Assembly: GCA_964536965.1 (NCBI GenBank)
Contig: CAZIAL010000034.1
Coordinates: 1 to 33,034 of the forward strand
DNA from: JACMQW01 sp964536965
GTDB taxonomy: Bacteria > Bdellovibrionota > UBA1018
Length of the DNA stretch: 33,034 nt
Direction: 5' to 3'
The notes under the pieces were generated by a model. The model had not been told where the DNA came from, did not search any database, and saw only the letters and a program-made list of their open reading frames with translations. Shown here piece by piece: positions 1 to 7,767 of this stretch (position 1 is its first letter; each line of letters opens with the position of its first letter). Position numbers and translations under genes: made by a program.

Positions 1-1533
1 GAACGCCTTCGTCACGCGCGCGACCTGATCGACCGTGACTCCCTTGTTCATGCGTTTCAGCAAACGATCCGCGGCTACTTCGAGCCCCCCGCTGACGGCC
101 ACGCATCCGGAAGCGGCCAATAATTCGCAGAACTCCGGAGTAAACGTCTTCTCGAAGCGGACGTTCCCCCACCAGGTGATCTGGACGCCTCTTTCGAGGA
201 GTCGCGTCGCCATGGCGCGTAGAACCGCCGGCGGCGCGGCCTCGTCCACGAAATGGAATCCGCTCTGACCGGTCTCTGCGATGATGCGCTCCATCCGGTC
301 GATGATGAGATCCGCCGGATTCGCGTCGTATCGACCGATGTAATCCAGAGTGACATCGCAGAAACTGCACTTTTTCCAGTAACAACCGTGCGCGAGGGTC
401 AGCTTGTTCCACCGGCCGTCGCTCCAGATCCGGTGCATGGGGTTCGGAAGTTCGAAGATCGAAAGATAACGGTCTAACGGCAGTCCTTCGTAAGTGGGGC
501 AGCCCGCGTCTTTCTGGGGAATGTCGTGTTCGCTCGGATCGGAGAAGAATTTCACCCGGGCCGAGGCCCCTTCCCCCACGCGAAGAAAAGTTCGAAGCAG
601 ATTCTCGGCCTTCCGCTTCCCCGCGAAGTACTCCAGCAAACAGAGAAACGGACGCTCGCCATCGTCCAGGGTGATGGCATCGAAATAGTCGAAGACCCGA
701 GGCTCCTCGAGTTCGCGAAGTTCGGTGTTGGGATATCCTCCGCCAAGCAGACAACGAATCTCGCTAGCCGACTTCTCCGCGAGGCGGCGGAAATCGCTCG
801 CCATGCGAAATGCGGCGAAAACGTTCCCGGGGAAAGGCGCGGTAAATGCGACGAGCTCCGGGCGGTAATGGGCGTAAAGCTCGGCGGTCACTTCGGCGAG
901 GACGGTATCGACGAGCGATCGCTTCGGGTTTTCGAGCGCCTCCGCGAGCGGATCGAAGGTCGCCTGGCTCGCCGCGAGCTTTTCTCCGTATCGGGAGAGG
1001 AGAAAACGCGAATCGATTCCGTCGCGGACGACGTCGGCAAGGTCGTCGAGAAAGAGCGACGCCAGATACTTGGCCTGGTCCTGGACCCCGAGGGCGCCAA
1101 AGGCCCAGGTGAGCTGGTCGAGATCCGGAGAACCGTTCTCCGTGCCGGCATCCGGCCCGCCGCCGTTTCCGAACTCGTAGAGCGCCCGGAACCGCGGGCC
1201 TTCGGGCAGATACCTGCGCGAGGTGATCCGCATCGCCATCGCGGGATCCTTTCCCTGGAGGAAACGGATCGCGGTATCGACCGTAGCCACATAGGCCGAA
1301 TAGTTTTCCAGAAAGAACCGAATCGCATCCGTCGGCATTTCTGCGCGCTCGAGAAGGACGCCGCGGATCCGGGCGAGTCCGGCCGCGGAAAAAAGCCGTA
1401 AAAAAAGTTCTAGTGCCGGGTCCGCCTGCGCGGAGTCGATCCCACGCGTCTTCAGGAAACCCTTCAGATACGCCGTCGCCGGGTACGGGGTATTCAGCTG
1501 GGTCATCGGTGGGGTGAGCAAAAGGATGCGCAT
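1..1533 (-). CDS. B12-binding-type radical SAM protein (3' end cut by window edge)
   Basis: The reading frame runs from an ATG at 1533 to the window edge, giving 511 codons without a stop; the C-terminus lies outside. A GGAG ribosome site sits 5 nt before the ATG. The N-terminus (MRILLLTPP) and a stretch with PFPGN, LLGGGYPNTEL and TLDDGERP look like the Rossmann-type cobalamin-binding half of B12/radical SAM enzymes, but I see no DxHxxG cobalamin ligand motif. The radical SAM half follows, with the cluster motif HGCYWKKCSFCDV, in which the cysteines are spaced CX4CX2C instead of the usual CX3CX2C. After it come GFHFVDEAAPP and VSGGLEVA, which fit the SAM-binding barrel strands. Such proteins use a 4Fe-4S cluster and SAM for radical chemistry; the substrate is not predictable here. 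It is divergent from the LOG gene. Confidence 0.85.
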   Translation of the reverse strand, partial: MRILLLTPPMTQLNTPYPATAYLKGFLKTRGIDSAQADPALELFLRLFSAAGLARIRGVLLERAEMPTDAIRFFLENYSAYVATVDTAIRFLQGKDPAMAMRITSRRYLPEGPRFRALYEFGNGGGPDAGTENGSPDLDQLTWAFGALGVQDQAKYLASLFLDDLADVVRDGIDSRFLLSRYGEKLAASQATFDPLAEALENPKRSLVDTVLAEVTAELYAHYRPELVAFTAPFPGNVFAAFRMASDFRRLAEKSASEIRCLLGGGYPNTELRELEEPRVFDYFDAITLDDGERPFLCLLEYFAGKRKAENLLRTFLRVGEGASARVKFFSDPSEHDIPQKDAGCPTYEGLPLDRYLSIFELPNPMHRIWSDGRWNKLTLAHGCYWKKCSFCDVTLDYIGRYDANPADLIIDRMERIIAETGQSGFHFVDEAAPPAVLRAMATRLLERGVQITWWGNVRFEKTFTPEFCELLAASGCVAVSGGLEVAADRLLKRMNKGVTVDQVARVTKAF

Positions 1534-1654
1534 GAAGCTCCGTTCCTACCAAAGAACGACTAAATGCGTCAATCCACTCCCCCCGTTCCCGACCCAACCT
1601 CCTACATATTCCTATCTCTTTGGCTGGGCGGGCCTTATAACCGGGCTCATCCCC

Positions 1655-2356
1655 ATGCTGCGTGTTTTCTTCCCCGCCATCGACCTGGTTCGCCTTTTCC
1701 GAATTAGCTGGGAGTTCGTGCGCGGCTTCCACTTTTTCGGGCCCGTTTACCCGATGGTCAGCATCTTCGGATCGGCGCGAATCCCCGTCACCCACGCCAG
1801 TTACGAGCTCACTCGCCAGCTGGCGAATCGACTCGGCAAGGTTGGATTTTCCATTCTCACGGGCGGCGGCGGCAGCTTCATGGAGGCCGCAAACCTCGGT
1901 GCGCGCGAAGCGGGTGCGCCCTCCCTCGCCTGCAACATTCGCCTCCCATTCGAACAGCGAGCGAATGCGTTCATCGATAAACTGCTCACGATGCGGTTTT
2001 TCTTCACGCGGAAGTACATGCTGATCAGCTACTCGGTGGGCTTCGTGATTCTTCCCGGCGGATATGGCACGCTCGACGAGCTCTTCGAAGCGCTGACCTT
2101 GATGCAGACGCGAAAGATCCCCAAACGGCCGGTCATTCTTCTCGGCCGCGAGTATTGGCAAGGGCTTGAGGCGTGGCTGCTCGGTCCCGTTTACGCTTCC
2201 GGTGCGATCGGGGACGAGTCGCTTGCGCTTTTCCACATTACGGACAGCATCGATGAAGCGTGCGAAATCCTAATACGGACGAAAAATCAGATAGACCACG
2301 AGCGCAAGCATTACCCGGTAAATCGCGAACCCGAGAAAACCCACGTTCCGGACTAG
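1655..2356 (+). CDS. LOG family protein (Rossmann fold, nucleotide phosphoribohydrolase-like)
   Basis: A 233-residue protein of the LOG/TIGR00730 group. Members hydrolyse nucleoside 5'-monophosphates to free base and ribose phosphate, which in some organisms activates cytokinins. Seen: the nucleotide-binding start VSIFGSAR (36-42), a glycine-rich GGGGSFMEAAN segment (70-80) in place of the usual GGGxGIMEA, and the signature PGGYGTLDE (134-142). The frame is open back to a GTG at 1514, but that start would overlap the first codons of the divergent radical SAM gene and add a tail without family character. I therefore prefer the ATG at 1655, although no ribosome site precedes it. A TATAAC hexamer lies at 1636-1641. 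The 3' end overlaps uppP tail-to-tail by 87 bp. The cytoplasmic role in this organism is inferred from the family only. Confidence 0.85.
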   Translation: MLRVFFPAIDLVRLFRISWEFVRGFHFFGPVYPMVSIFGSARIPVTHASYELTRQLANRLGKVGFSILTGGGGSFMEAANLGAREAGAPSLACNIRLPFEQRANAFIDKLLTMRFFFTRKYMLISYSVGFVILPGGYGTLDELFEALTLMQTRKIPKRPVILLGREYWQGLEAWLLGPVYASGAIGDESLALFHITDSIDEACEILIRTKNQIDHERKHYPVNREPEKTHVPD

Positions 2357-3073
2357 CCGGAGCAAGAAGCCGATCGAAAGCATTCCGGCCACGAAGGTCG
2401 AAAAAAATGCGAGCACCAGCACCGAGATCGGCAACTGCCCCTCGAAGAGAGCGGAACCGTTTTTCATCAGCTCGTAGACGATCGCCCCGAGAGTGATCGG
2501 CGCCGACATGAGAAACGAAAACCGCGCGGCCGAAGCTCGATCGAGCCCGACGAAACGGGCGCCCGTGATCGTCGTCCCGGAGCGCGACATCCCAGGGACG
2601 AGGGCCAGGCATTGCATGAGCCCGACGATCAGCGCGTCTTTCCACGTCGTCTGCGAAACGTCGCGTTTCACGGGAAAGAATCGATCGGCGACGACGAGAA
2701 GAATCGCGCCGATCACGAGCGTGACGACGATTACCCCTTCTCCTCGGAAGACGGAGTCGACCCAGTCGTGGAGAAGAACGCCCGCGATCACCGCCGGAAT
2801 CGTCGCGATCACCAGATGCGGAAGGCCGACCCCCACTTTTCGCGTCAGACTCCCGCGAAACTGGCTCGGCTGCAGAATCGCCCACCAGTCCCGCCAGAAG
2901 TAGATGAGCGTCGCGAAGAGAGTTCCGAGATGGAGGAAAACATCGAAGGCGAGGCCCGGGTCCTGGATGCCGAGAAACTTCGGCAAAAGGATCAGGTGGG
3001 CGGAACTCGACACGGGGAGATACTCGGTAATGCCCTGGACAATGCCATAGAGCACCGCTTCAAAATGGTTCAT
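2270..3073 (-). CDS. uppP: Undecaprenyl-diphosphate phosphatase (UppP/BacA)
   Basis: An integral membrane enzyme that dephosphorylates undecaprenyl diphosphate, recycling the lipid carrier for peptidoglycan and other envelope polymers; it can confer bacitracin tolerance. Both family signatures are visible: GIVQGITEYLPVSSSAH near the N-terminus, with the catalytic Glu-rich motif, and PGMSRSGTTITGAR in the second half. The protein is built of hydrophobic segments throughout, and its length of 267 residues is normal. A GTG at 3091 would add six residues (MEKSTE); the ATG at 3073 gives MNHFEAVLYG, which fits the family start better. Its last 87 bp overlap the LOG gene on the other strand, so the two transcripts would be antisense at their ends. 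Confidence 0.95.
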   Translation of the reverse strand: MNHFEAVLYGIVQGITEYLPVSSSAHLILLPKFLGIQDPGLAFDVFLHLGTLFATLIYFWRDWWAILQPSQFRGSLTRKVGVGLPHLVIATIPAVIAGVLLHDWVDSVFRGEGVIVVTLVIGAILLVVADRFFPVKRDVSQTTWKDALIVGLMQCLALVPGMSRSGTTITGARFVGLDRASAARFSFLMSAPITLGAIVYELMKNGSALFEGQLPISVLVLAFFSTFVAGMLSIGFLLRLVRNVGFLGFAIYRVMLALVVYLIFRPY

Positions 3074-3195
3074 TTCGGTCGATTTTTCCACCCATCGTCA
3101 TGAATTTCCACTGGATTACCAAGACTCCCGATGCCATCCTTTTGGCACCGAAAGCAGTCGTGTCGGTTTACAACCCCATGCCATAGGAAGCGCCC

Positions 3196-3657
3196 ATGAA
3201 ATCCATTCCCTCCTCCTTTGCCCTCGCGATCAGCCTTTCCGCTCTGATCACCGTACTGCCGGGATGCACTAAGAAAGATGATACCGTGAACACTTCGACG
3301 ACGACCTCCGATACCGCGCCCGCCGCCCCCCAGGGCGATCTGAAAATCGAAGAACTGAAAGAAGGCACCGGCGCCGAAGCCGTCGCAGGCAAGATGGTGA
3401 CCGTCCATTATACGGGCACCCTGACGGACGGAAAAAAGTTCGATTCCTCGCTCGATCGTAAGGAGCCTTTCCAGTTCCCACTCGGCGCAGGACGCGTGAT
3501 CCAGGGTTGGGACCAAGGCGTGGCCGGCATGAAAGTCGGCGGCAAGCGCAAACTCACCATCCCTCCGCACCTCGGCTACGGCGAGCGTGGCGCCGGAAAT
3601 GTGATTCCTCCGAACGCGACGCTCGTATTCGAAGTCGAACTCTTGAAAGTTCAGTAA
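3196..3657 (+). CDS. FKBP-type peptidyl-prolyl cis-trans isomerase, lipoprotein
   Basis: A 153-residue exported folding catalyst. Residues 1-23 form a signal peptide ending in the lipobox LPGC, with Cys24 to be lipidated. A Thr/Ala/Pro-rich linker (about 28-46) follows. The FKBP domain spans about residues 48-153, with the motifs VTVHYTGTL, KFDSSLDR, GRVIQGWDQG and PPHLGYGERGAG. The isomerase would act at the periplasmic face of a membrane on prolyl bonds of exported proteins. AGGAA lies 6 nt before the ATG. The gene is divergent from uppP across about 120 bp and is followed 60 bp downstream by the histone gene. No strong hairpin separates the two, so read-through is possible. Confidence 0.93.
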   Translation: MKSIPSSFALAISLSALITVLPGCTKKDDTVNTSTTTSDTAPAAPQGDLKIEELKEGTGAEAVAGKMVTVHYTGTLTDGKKFDSSLDRKEPFQFPLGAGRVIQGWDQGVAGMKVGGKRKLTIPPHLGYGERGAGNVIPPNATLVFEVELLKVQ

Positions 3658-3717
3658 GCCTACACACTCAGTTCACGCTTTTTTAACCCTACATCCGTCA
3701 CCATTCAGGAGAAGAAA

Positions 3718-3921
3718 ATGACTGAAGATAATGCTGAAAAGTCCGAAACCCTCGTCGTCGCCTCGAAACTGAAGAACTACATCCGCGCGAAATCCGGCAT
3801 GAACACGTCGGCCGCCGTCGTGGACGTTCTTTCGAATAAACTTCGCACGCTCTGCGACGAAGCCATCGAACGCGCGAAGTCCGAAGGCCGTAAAACCGTA
3901 ATGGATCGCGACTTCGGTTGA
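3718..3921 (+). CDS. Bacterial histone-fold DNA-binding protein (HBb-like)
   Basis: A 67-residue protein that is almost entirely one histone fold. I read helix 1 at about 11-25 (VVASKLKNYIRAK), loop 1 at MNTS (28-31), long helix 2 at about 32-56, loop 2 at RKTV (58-61) and a very short helix 3 (MDRDF, 62-66). Arg58 and Asp65 are spaced exactly as in the RKTVTAMD segment of histone H4, the Arg-Asp clamp. The truncated third helix fits the bacterial single-fold histones described from Bdellovibrio, which bind and bend or coat DNA. AGGAG lies 6 nt before the ATG. A strong hairpin 90 bp downstream (4012-4053) may end the transcript. DNA binding is inferred from the fold. A ribbon-free CopG-like antitoxin is a less likely reading, because the RKTV-D geometry is specific. 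Confidence 0.85.
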   Translation: MTEDNAEKSETLVVASKLKNYIRAKSGMNTSAAVVDVLSNKLRTLCDEAIERAKSEGRKTVMDRDFG

Positions 3922-3975
3922 TCGCGCAGGCGCGACTTGGGCTAATCGCAACTACGCGATAAACGCCTTTCGCCG

Positions 3976-4440
3976 ATGACTGAAAATCCTCACGACTCCG
4001 ACTCTAAAAAGCGAAACGCTCCGAGCTCCCTGGGTGGGACTCGGAGCGTTTCGTTTCGCTCGCTCCCCCTCGAAAGGCCGGAGCTCCGTGCGCTCGGAAC
4101 CGCGCTTGGCGAAACGCGAATCCGACAGATCGTCGGGCGGTTCTATCGGCGAATGGCGGACGACATCCTCGTTGGATTCTTCTTCGATGGACGCGATCTC
4201 GATCTCATCGCCGATCGCCAGTCCGCTTTTCTCTACCGGGCGATGGGGTTACGCGAAAGTTACACGGGCTTACCCCCGGCCGATGCCCACCAGAACCTCC
4301 CACCGATCCTGGCGGGCCACTTCGATCGCCGACTGACGCTTCTCGAAGACCTCCTGGTCGAGGAAGGGTTAGCACCGCATCAGATCGCCACCTGGATCCA
4401 GTTCGAAAACGCGTTTAGGGCGGGAATCGTCAACCAATAA
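3976..4440 (+). CDS. Truncated hemoglobin (2/2 globin)
   Basis: A 154-residue protein with a globin core from about residue 45. IRQIVGRFYRRM is the B-helix region, with FY at 56-57. The F-helix reads AHQNLPPI, with His105 as the expected proximal haem ligand, followed by HFDRRLTLLEDLL. Truncated globins bind haem and ligands such as O2 or NO and act in detoxification or redox chemistry; the subgroup is not certain. The first 44 residues (Ser/Arg-rich) are not globin-like. The ATG at 3976 is the only in-frame ATG, GTG or TTG before the core, yet no ribosome site precedes it, and a 14-bp perfect hairpin lies inside this N-terminal coding stretch. The true start, or the use of that extension, is therefore doubtful. 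Confidence 0.75.
   Translation: MTENPHDSDSKKRNAPSSLGGTRSVSFRSLPLERPELRALGTALGETRIRQIVGRFYRRMADDILVGFFFDGRDLDLIADRQSAFLYRAMGLRESYTGLPPADAHQNLPPILAGHFDRRLTLLEDLLVEEGLAPHQIATWIQFENAFRAGIVNQ
4012..4053 (+). terminator. Strong hairpin, probable terminator of the histone gene, inside the globin 5' end
   Basis: CGAAACGCTCCGAG (4012-4025) pairs perfectly with CTCGGAGCGTTTCG (4040-4053). The loop can add TCCC/GGGA. An A-run precedes the stem and TTTCG follows it, so it is a weak-tailed terminator that could work in either direction. It lies within the first 27 codons of the annotated globin gene. Confidence 0.5.
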
Positions 4441-4588
4441 AGTAGAAGACTGCGCGGAACCGGTACTTTCACTAAAGATTTTCTAAATAATTCACCCGAG
4501 AATACTCTACCTAATCCTGTTTCCAAACCTTGGCGAAAATAGAGGAAAAGCCGACTGGTGCTCCCATGCCGAATCGAATACCTTATGC

Positions 4589-4617
4589 TTGATCGTTTTT
4601 GTAGAAACCCATAAGGT
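4589..4617 (+). promoter_or_regulatory. Promoter-like hexamers of the first HTH gene, leaderless geometry
   Basis: TTGATC (4589-4594), 17 nt, TAAGGT (4612-4617), then 7 nt to the ATG at 4625. Transcription would start at or next to the start codon. AAGGTG (4613-4618) could instead be a ribosome site, so the two readings compete. Confidence 0.4.
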
Positions 4618-4624
4618 GTTTGGT

Positions 4625-5359
4625 ATGAACTCTCCCGCTTCCATCATTCCGCCGCTTTCCATTCCCGATCGTATTCGCGCGATTCGTTTCTTCTCCGGAT
4701 TAAACCAGACCGAGCTTTCCCGGCTCCTCGAGTGTTCCCAGGGAACGGTCTCCAAACTCGAAAATGGCGAGCTGGAACCGACCGCTTTTCACCTGGTGCG
4801 GATGCGCGAAGTCTTTGGAGTCTCGATCGACGCGATCGTCGACGGGCTCATTCCTTACCGCGCAATCGCCGAAAGATTCTCGAATACGTCCCTGTTGCCG
4901 ACGAGATATGCCCGCGGCGCCGCGACTAAGATTAAATTTCTCTACCCGCTCGTGCGGGCCTTCGAGGTGCGCGTAGGGGGCGAAAAGCTCTGCAAACATT
5001 TGCAAACCATCGGCATCAAACCCGCGCTTCTCGCCGATCCGGAACTCCTCGTCTCCTCGCTACTGTACCAGGACCTGATCGAGATCTATCGCGAAACCGG
5101 CGGCTCGGAAGTGCGCGACCTTCTCCGCGAAGTCCAGGGCTGCGCGGCCTCGATCCAGGCCTTTCTCCCCAATACCTCGAATAGCGCCGAAGAATGGAGC
5201 CATCCCGAAAAATGGAACCTCATCGGCAACAGTACGGACGATTCGTCGTGGGGCGCCCGCTCGTACGCAAACGCGGTCGTCAAGGGTCTCCGCGCCGGAG
5301 GTCCCGTTCCGGATACCTCCGCCCCGGTAAATCTTGGCTTCCGCAGGATGCGCGCATGA
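4625..5359 (+). CDS. XRE-family helix-turn-helix regulator
   Basis: A 244-residue cytoplasmic regulator. Residues about 13-75 form a Cro/CI-type HTH: IRAIRFFSGLNQTELSRLL is the first two helices and CSQGTVSKLENGELEP the recognition helix. A second domain (about 100-180) has the pattern LCKHLQTIGIKPALLADPELL, also found in the following gene. The tail is Ser/Pro-rich and ends GFRRMRA. An in-frame upstream start at 4589 (MIVFVETHKVFG) is less likely, as it would begin in the proposed promoter. The stop overlaps the next start as ATGA (5356-5359), so the two regulators are probably translationally coupled. The ligand and operator are unknown. The position beside an acyltransferase/hydrolase/E1-like group suggests local control, which is inference. 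Confidence 0.8.
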   Translation: MNSPASIIPPLSIPDRIRAIRFFSGLNQTELSRLLECSQGTVSKLENGELEPTAFHLVRMREVFGVSIDAIVDGLIPYRAIAERFSNTSLLPTRYARGAATKIKFLYPLVRAFEVRVGGEKLCKHLQTIGIKPALLADPELLVSSLLYQDLIEIYRETGGSEVRDLLREVQGCAASIQAFLPNTSNSAEEWSHPEKWNLIGNSTDDSSWGARSYANAVVKGLRAGGPVPDTSAPVNLGFRRMRA

Positions 5360-6246
5360 GCCGGGCAACGACTTGGCTGAAACGATTCGAAAGGCTCGCT
5401 AATCTTCGAGACGAGTCTCTCGACCAGCTCCTCGATCGGCTCGAGTTGGATCGCCAGGTCATTCACGGTTCGTGCGAGTCCGCCAATGGACCCGACTGGT
5501 TGTTGCTGCGAAAGGTCGCCGATTTCTTCGAGATCACGCTCGATGATTTAGTCGACGACCGAATCGACGAAGAATGGGTCCGCGCTCCGAAATTGAATGA
5601 ATGTTTTCAGGCGGAAGAAGGCTCTCGACTAAGGACTTCGCTTCCGGTGGTCCAGTGGATCGAAAGCAACTACGGATCCTTTCCGACTACCTCGCTTCTG
5701 CGCTCGCTCCGCATCCCGCGCGATACCTTTCGCAATCCGAACCAGCCGGTAAAACTTCGACTCCTCTGCTCGCTCCTCCAGGCGGCGAAAGCTCGTGGTG
5801 TGGCCGACGCGAGCCTTTTCGAAATGGGCGTCGCCGCCATGAACATCGAAGAGAATCGGCCGATTCGCGAACTCCTTTCGCAGTCGCGCACTCCGCTTGA
5901 ACTCTATGAATGTTTTCTCGGCGATCTGATGCCGCGTTTCGAATCGAATTACGACTATCAGCTCGCGCATCGAACCTCTGACTCCGTCACGATGGCGATC
6001 ACCCCCCGCCAAGAGCGGATCGCGGAGAACGGCCAAGACATCACTTTCGACCGTTCGCTCTCCACTTATCGCTGGGGCGTCGCCGCGGGACTGATCCAGG
6101 CCATCGGACGCCCCGCCGCGCGGATGGTTCCGATCGTTCGCTCGACGCTTTCCAGCCCGACGGAATGGATCCGCCTCGAATGGAACGATCAGGCTGCGAT
6201 TCCGCTGTCCCGCAGGAGATCCCGTTCGCCGTCCGTAAGCGTCTGA
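5356..6246 (+). CDS. Second HTH-type regulator with extra C-terminal ligand-type domain
   Basis: 296 residues, starting in the ATGA overlap with the preceding regulator. The first about 70 residues are a degenerate version of the partner's HTH domain: LLLRKVADFFEITLDDLVDD lines up with FHLVRMREVFGVSIDAIVDG. The next block (LLRSLRIPRDTFRNPNQPV) matches the partner's second domain, so the two genes look like a tandem duplication. Only this copy has a third domain (about 175-285) with YECFLGDLMPRFESNYDY, FDRSLSTYRWGVAAGLIQAI and SPTEWIRLEW. That layout recalls small ligand-binding output domains, but I cannot name the family. The recognition helix is poorly conserved, so it may modulate its partner and not bind DNA itself. 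The last 58 bp overlap the convergent acyltransferase gene. Confidence 0.6.
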   Translation: MSRATTWLKRFERLANLRDESLDQLLDRLELDRQVIHGSCESANGPDWLLLRKVADFFEITLDDLVDDRIDEEWVRAPKLNECFQAEEGSRLRTSLPVVQWIESNYGSFPTTSLLRSLRIPRDTFRNPNQPVKLRLLCSLLQAAKARGVADASLFEMGVAAMNIEENRPIRELLSQSRTPLELYECFLGDLMPRFESNYDYQLAHRTSDSVTMAITPRQERIAENGQDITFDRSLSTYRWGVAAGLIQAIGRPAARMVPIVRSTLSSPTEWIRLEWNDQAAIPLSRRRSRSPSVSV

Positions 6247-6875
6247 AGCGCGGCGGAAAATTTCGCGACCTGCATCGGCCAATAATCCTCGGCAAGTCGG
6301 GGGATGAGCACCACCCGATGGGGATCGTCGACGACCGGGTGCTTAAAATCCGGTAGATTCGGAATCCATTCGCCGACCAGGCGCATCGGCACGTCCTGCT
6401 TGTAACGATTGTTCAGCGTGCATGCGAGTCCGAGTTCGTTCACCGGCACGCCGGAACTGATGAACCCGAGCCAGGCGAGGAGATCGATGGCTTTCAGCCC
6501 GTTCAGCTCGCTCTTATAGGCCGGGTCGAAGCAGAGATACCCCATATGCATCGGGTTCTTCGAAAGGTTGAGGAAACGTTTATAGGCAAAACCGTACTCC
6601 GGCCGCGATGCGATCAGTGCTTCCATCGGAAAGGCGATGTCATACTGACGGCAGGTTTCGAGGGAAACGGATCGGAGATACCCGATCAGCCGGGAATCCT
6701 GTCCGCTGTAAAGGAGGACATGATCGCAAACCAGATCGTAAGCATCCAGGATGAGAATGGTTTCGCGATGCTCGCGAAAGAGTCGCTGCCGAAGCTCGAT
6801 CACTTCGATGAAGCGTCGGGTCGCCTCGCCGTTATCGAGCTGATTCGCCAATTTTTTTACCATTCGATATTCCAT
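6189..6875 (-). CDS. Putative N-acyltransferase, GNAT/autoinducer-synthase-like
   Basis: 228 residues with no confident family name. GGAGAGG lies 5 nt before the ATG. The N-terminal half resembles the LuxI/FeeM layout: RQRLFREH (29-36), then DAYD (44-47), DHVLLY (51-56) and LIGYLRSVSL (63-72), the same order as the D-x-F/Y-D, H and VGxxRL elements of N-acyl amino acid and acyl-homoserine lactone synthases. The second half has MGYLCFDPAY, an amphipathic stretch NGLKAIDLLAWLGF and LGLACTLNNRY, consistent with the late GNAT strands. Such enzymes join a fatty acyl chain from ACP or CoA to an amino group to make signals or lipids. The gene is convergent with the regulator pair and divergent from the hydrolase across 118 bp, a likely shared control region. 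The function is inference from layout alone. Confidence 0.45.
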   Translation of the reverse strand: MEYRMVKKLANQLDNGEATRRFIEVIELRQRLFREHRETILILDAYDLVCDHVLLYSGQDSRLIGYLRSVSLETCRQYDIAFPMEALIASRPEYGFAYKRFLNLSKNPMHMGYLCFDPAYKSELNGLKAIDLLAWLGFISSGVPVNELGLACTLNNRYKQDVPMRLVGEWIPNLPDFKHPVVDDPHRVVLIPRLAEDYWPMQVAKFSAALQTLTDGERDLLRDSGIAA

Positions 6876-6993
6876 CGAAACCTCTCCGCTCCATTCGAAT
6901 CGGAATGGGGGCTCCGGAGGTTGAGTCTTTTCACAAAACAGGTAGATAAAGGCGGCTTTCCTTCGCCGTCGTTTTCAGTTTAATCTAAACCCC

Positions 6994-7767
6994 GTGTCTG
7001 CATTATTTCTCCACATGGGTCCCGGCATGAATGCGGGAGCCGAGCGACTTCTCCTCGCCAAGGACCCCGCCTATGCGGAGGTCGACTTCTGGGATCAGCC
7101 CCAGGCGACCGGGACGGATGCCTTCACGAAAATCGCCCGCGCGGCGACTGAGCGCGCCGAAGCTCTCGCCCGCGGCCACGGCGGTCCTATCGATCTGATC
7201 GCGCATAGCTTTGGCGGCCATTTCGCGCGGGAAATCGCGGAGAATCGCCCGGATCTCGTGCGCTCCATTCGGCTGATCAGCACCAGTCATGACGTCGCCG
7301 GACAGTTCCTCCGACTGATGCGGACGCATGCCGTCGATCCGGAGACGCCCGCGGAGCTCGCCGTCGAAATGCAGTCGCTGCTTCGGCAAATTTCCGACGA
7401 CGGGAGAAGCCGGATCTGGGAAATCATCGGGCTGATCACGCGCGATCCGAGCTTCATGCGGCTATACTGGCCGAAGCGCGAACAGTTTGACACCTTCGTA
7501 AACCTAACCCGGACTTTGCCCGCCCTCCATGCCGAAACATTCGCCAGCGTGGTGAAAGAGTACCTCAACAACCTCTCCGATATGCCGACAAGAATGCCAT
7601 GGAAGGGAAAGGCAGAGCTCGTCCTCGGTGCGATCGACCCACTGATCAGCGTCGATGAAGCGGAAAAATACTGGCGTCGATGCTTCCCTCGGTTGGAAGT
7701 CGAGATTCGAGAATCATCGGGACATTATCCGCACCTGGAGACGCCGCTCGCCGAATTCATGAAATGA
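6994..7767 (+). CDS. α/β-fold hydrolase
   Basis: A 257-residue soluble hydrolase. The nucleophile elbow is AHSFGG with Ser72, an Ala replacing the first Gly of GxSxG. The acid is probably Asp215 (LGAIDPL) and the base His244 (SSGHYPH). The oxyanion loop lies near the N-terminal HMGPGMN. The start is a GTG at 6994, because the first β-strand (ALFLHMG) begins right there; a later ATG at 7015 would remove it. No ribosome site is seen. A TAATCT hexamer lies 7 nt before the GTG. The stop overlaps the next start (ATGA, 7764-7767), linking it tightly to the ThiF-like gene. Esterase, thioesterase, lactonase or amidase activity are all possible; next to an acyltransferase candidate, acting on an acylated product is a reasonable guess. 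Confidence 0.8.
   Translation: MSALFLHMGPGMNAGAERLLLAKDPAYAEVDFWDQPQATGTDAFTKIARAATERAEALARGHGGPIDLIAHSFGGHFAREIAENRPDLVRSIRLISTSHDVAGQFLRLMRTHAVDPETPAELAVEMQSLLRQISDDGRSRIWEIIGLITRDPSFMRLYWPKREQFDTFVNLTRTLPALHAETFASVVKEYLNNLSDMPTRMPWKGKAELVLGAIDPLISVDEAEKYWRRCFPRLEVEIRESSGHYPHLETPLAEFMK

Noticed and set aside
1514..1654. Longer LOG protein starting at GTG 1514
   Set aside because: It would overlap the start of the divergent radical SAM gene and adds a Pro-rich tail unlike the family; the family-like sequence begins near 1655.
764..2236. Minus-strand open frame of 490 codons
   Set aside because: It crosses both the radical SAM gene and the LOG gene in other frames; both of these have strong motifs.
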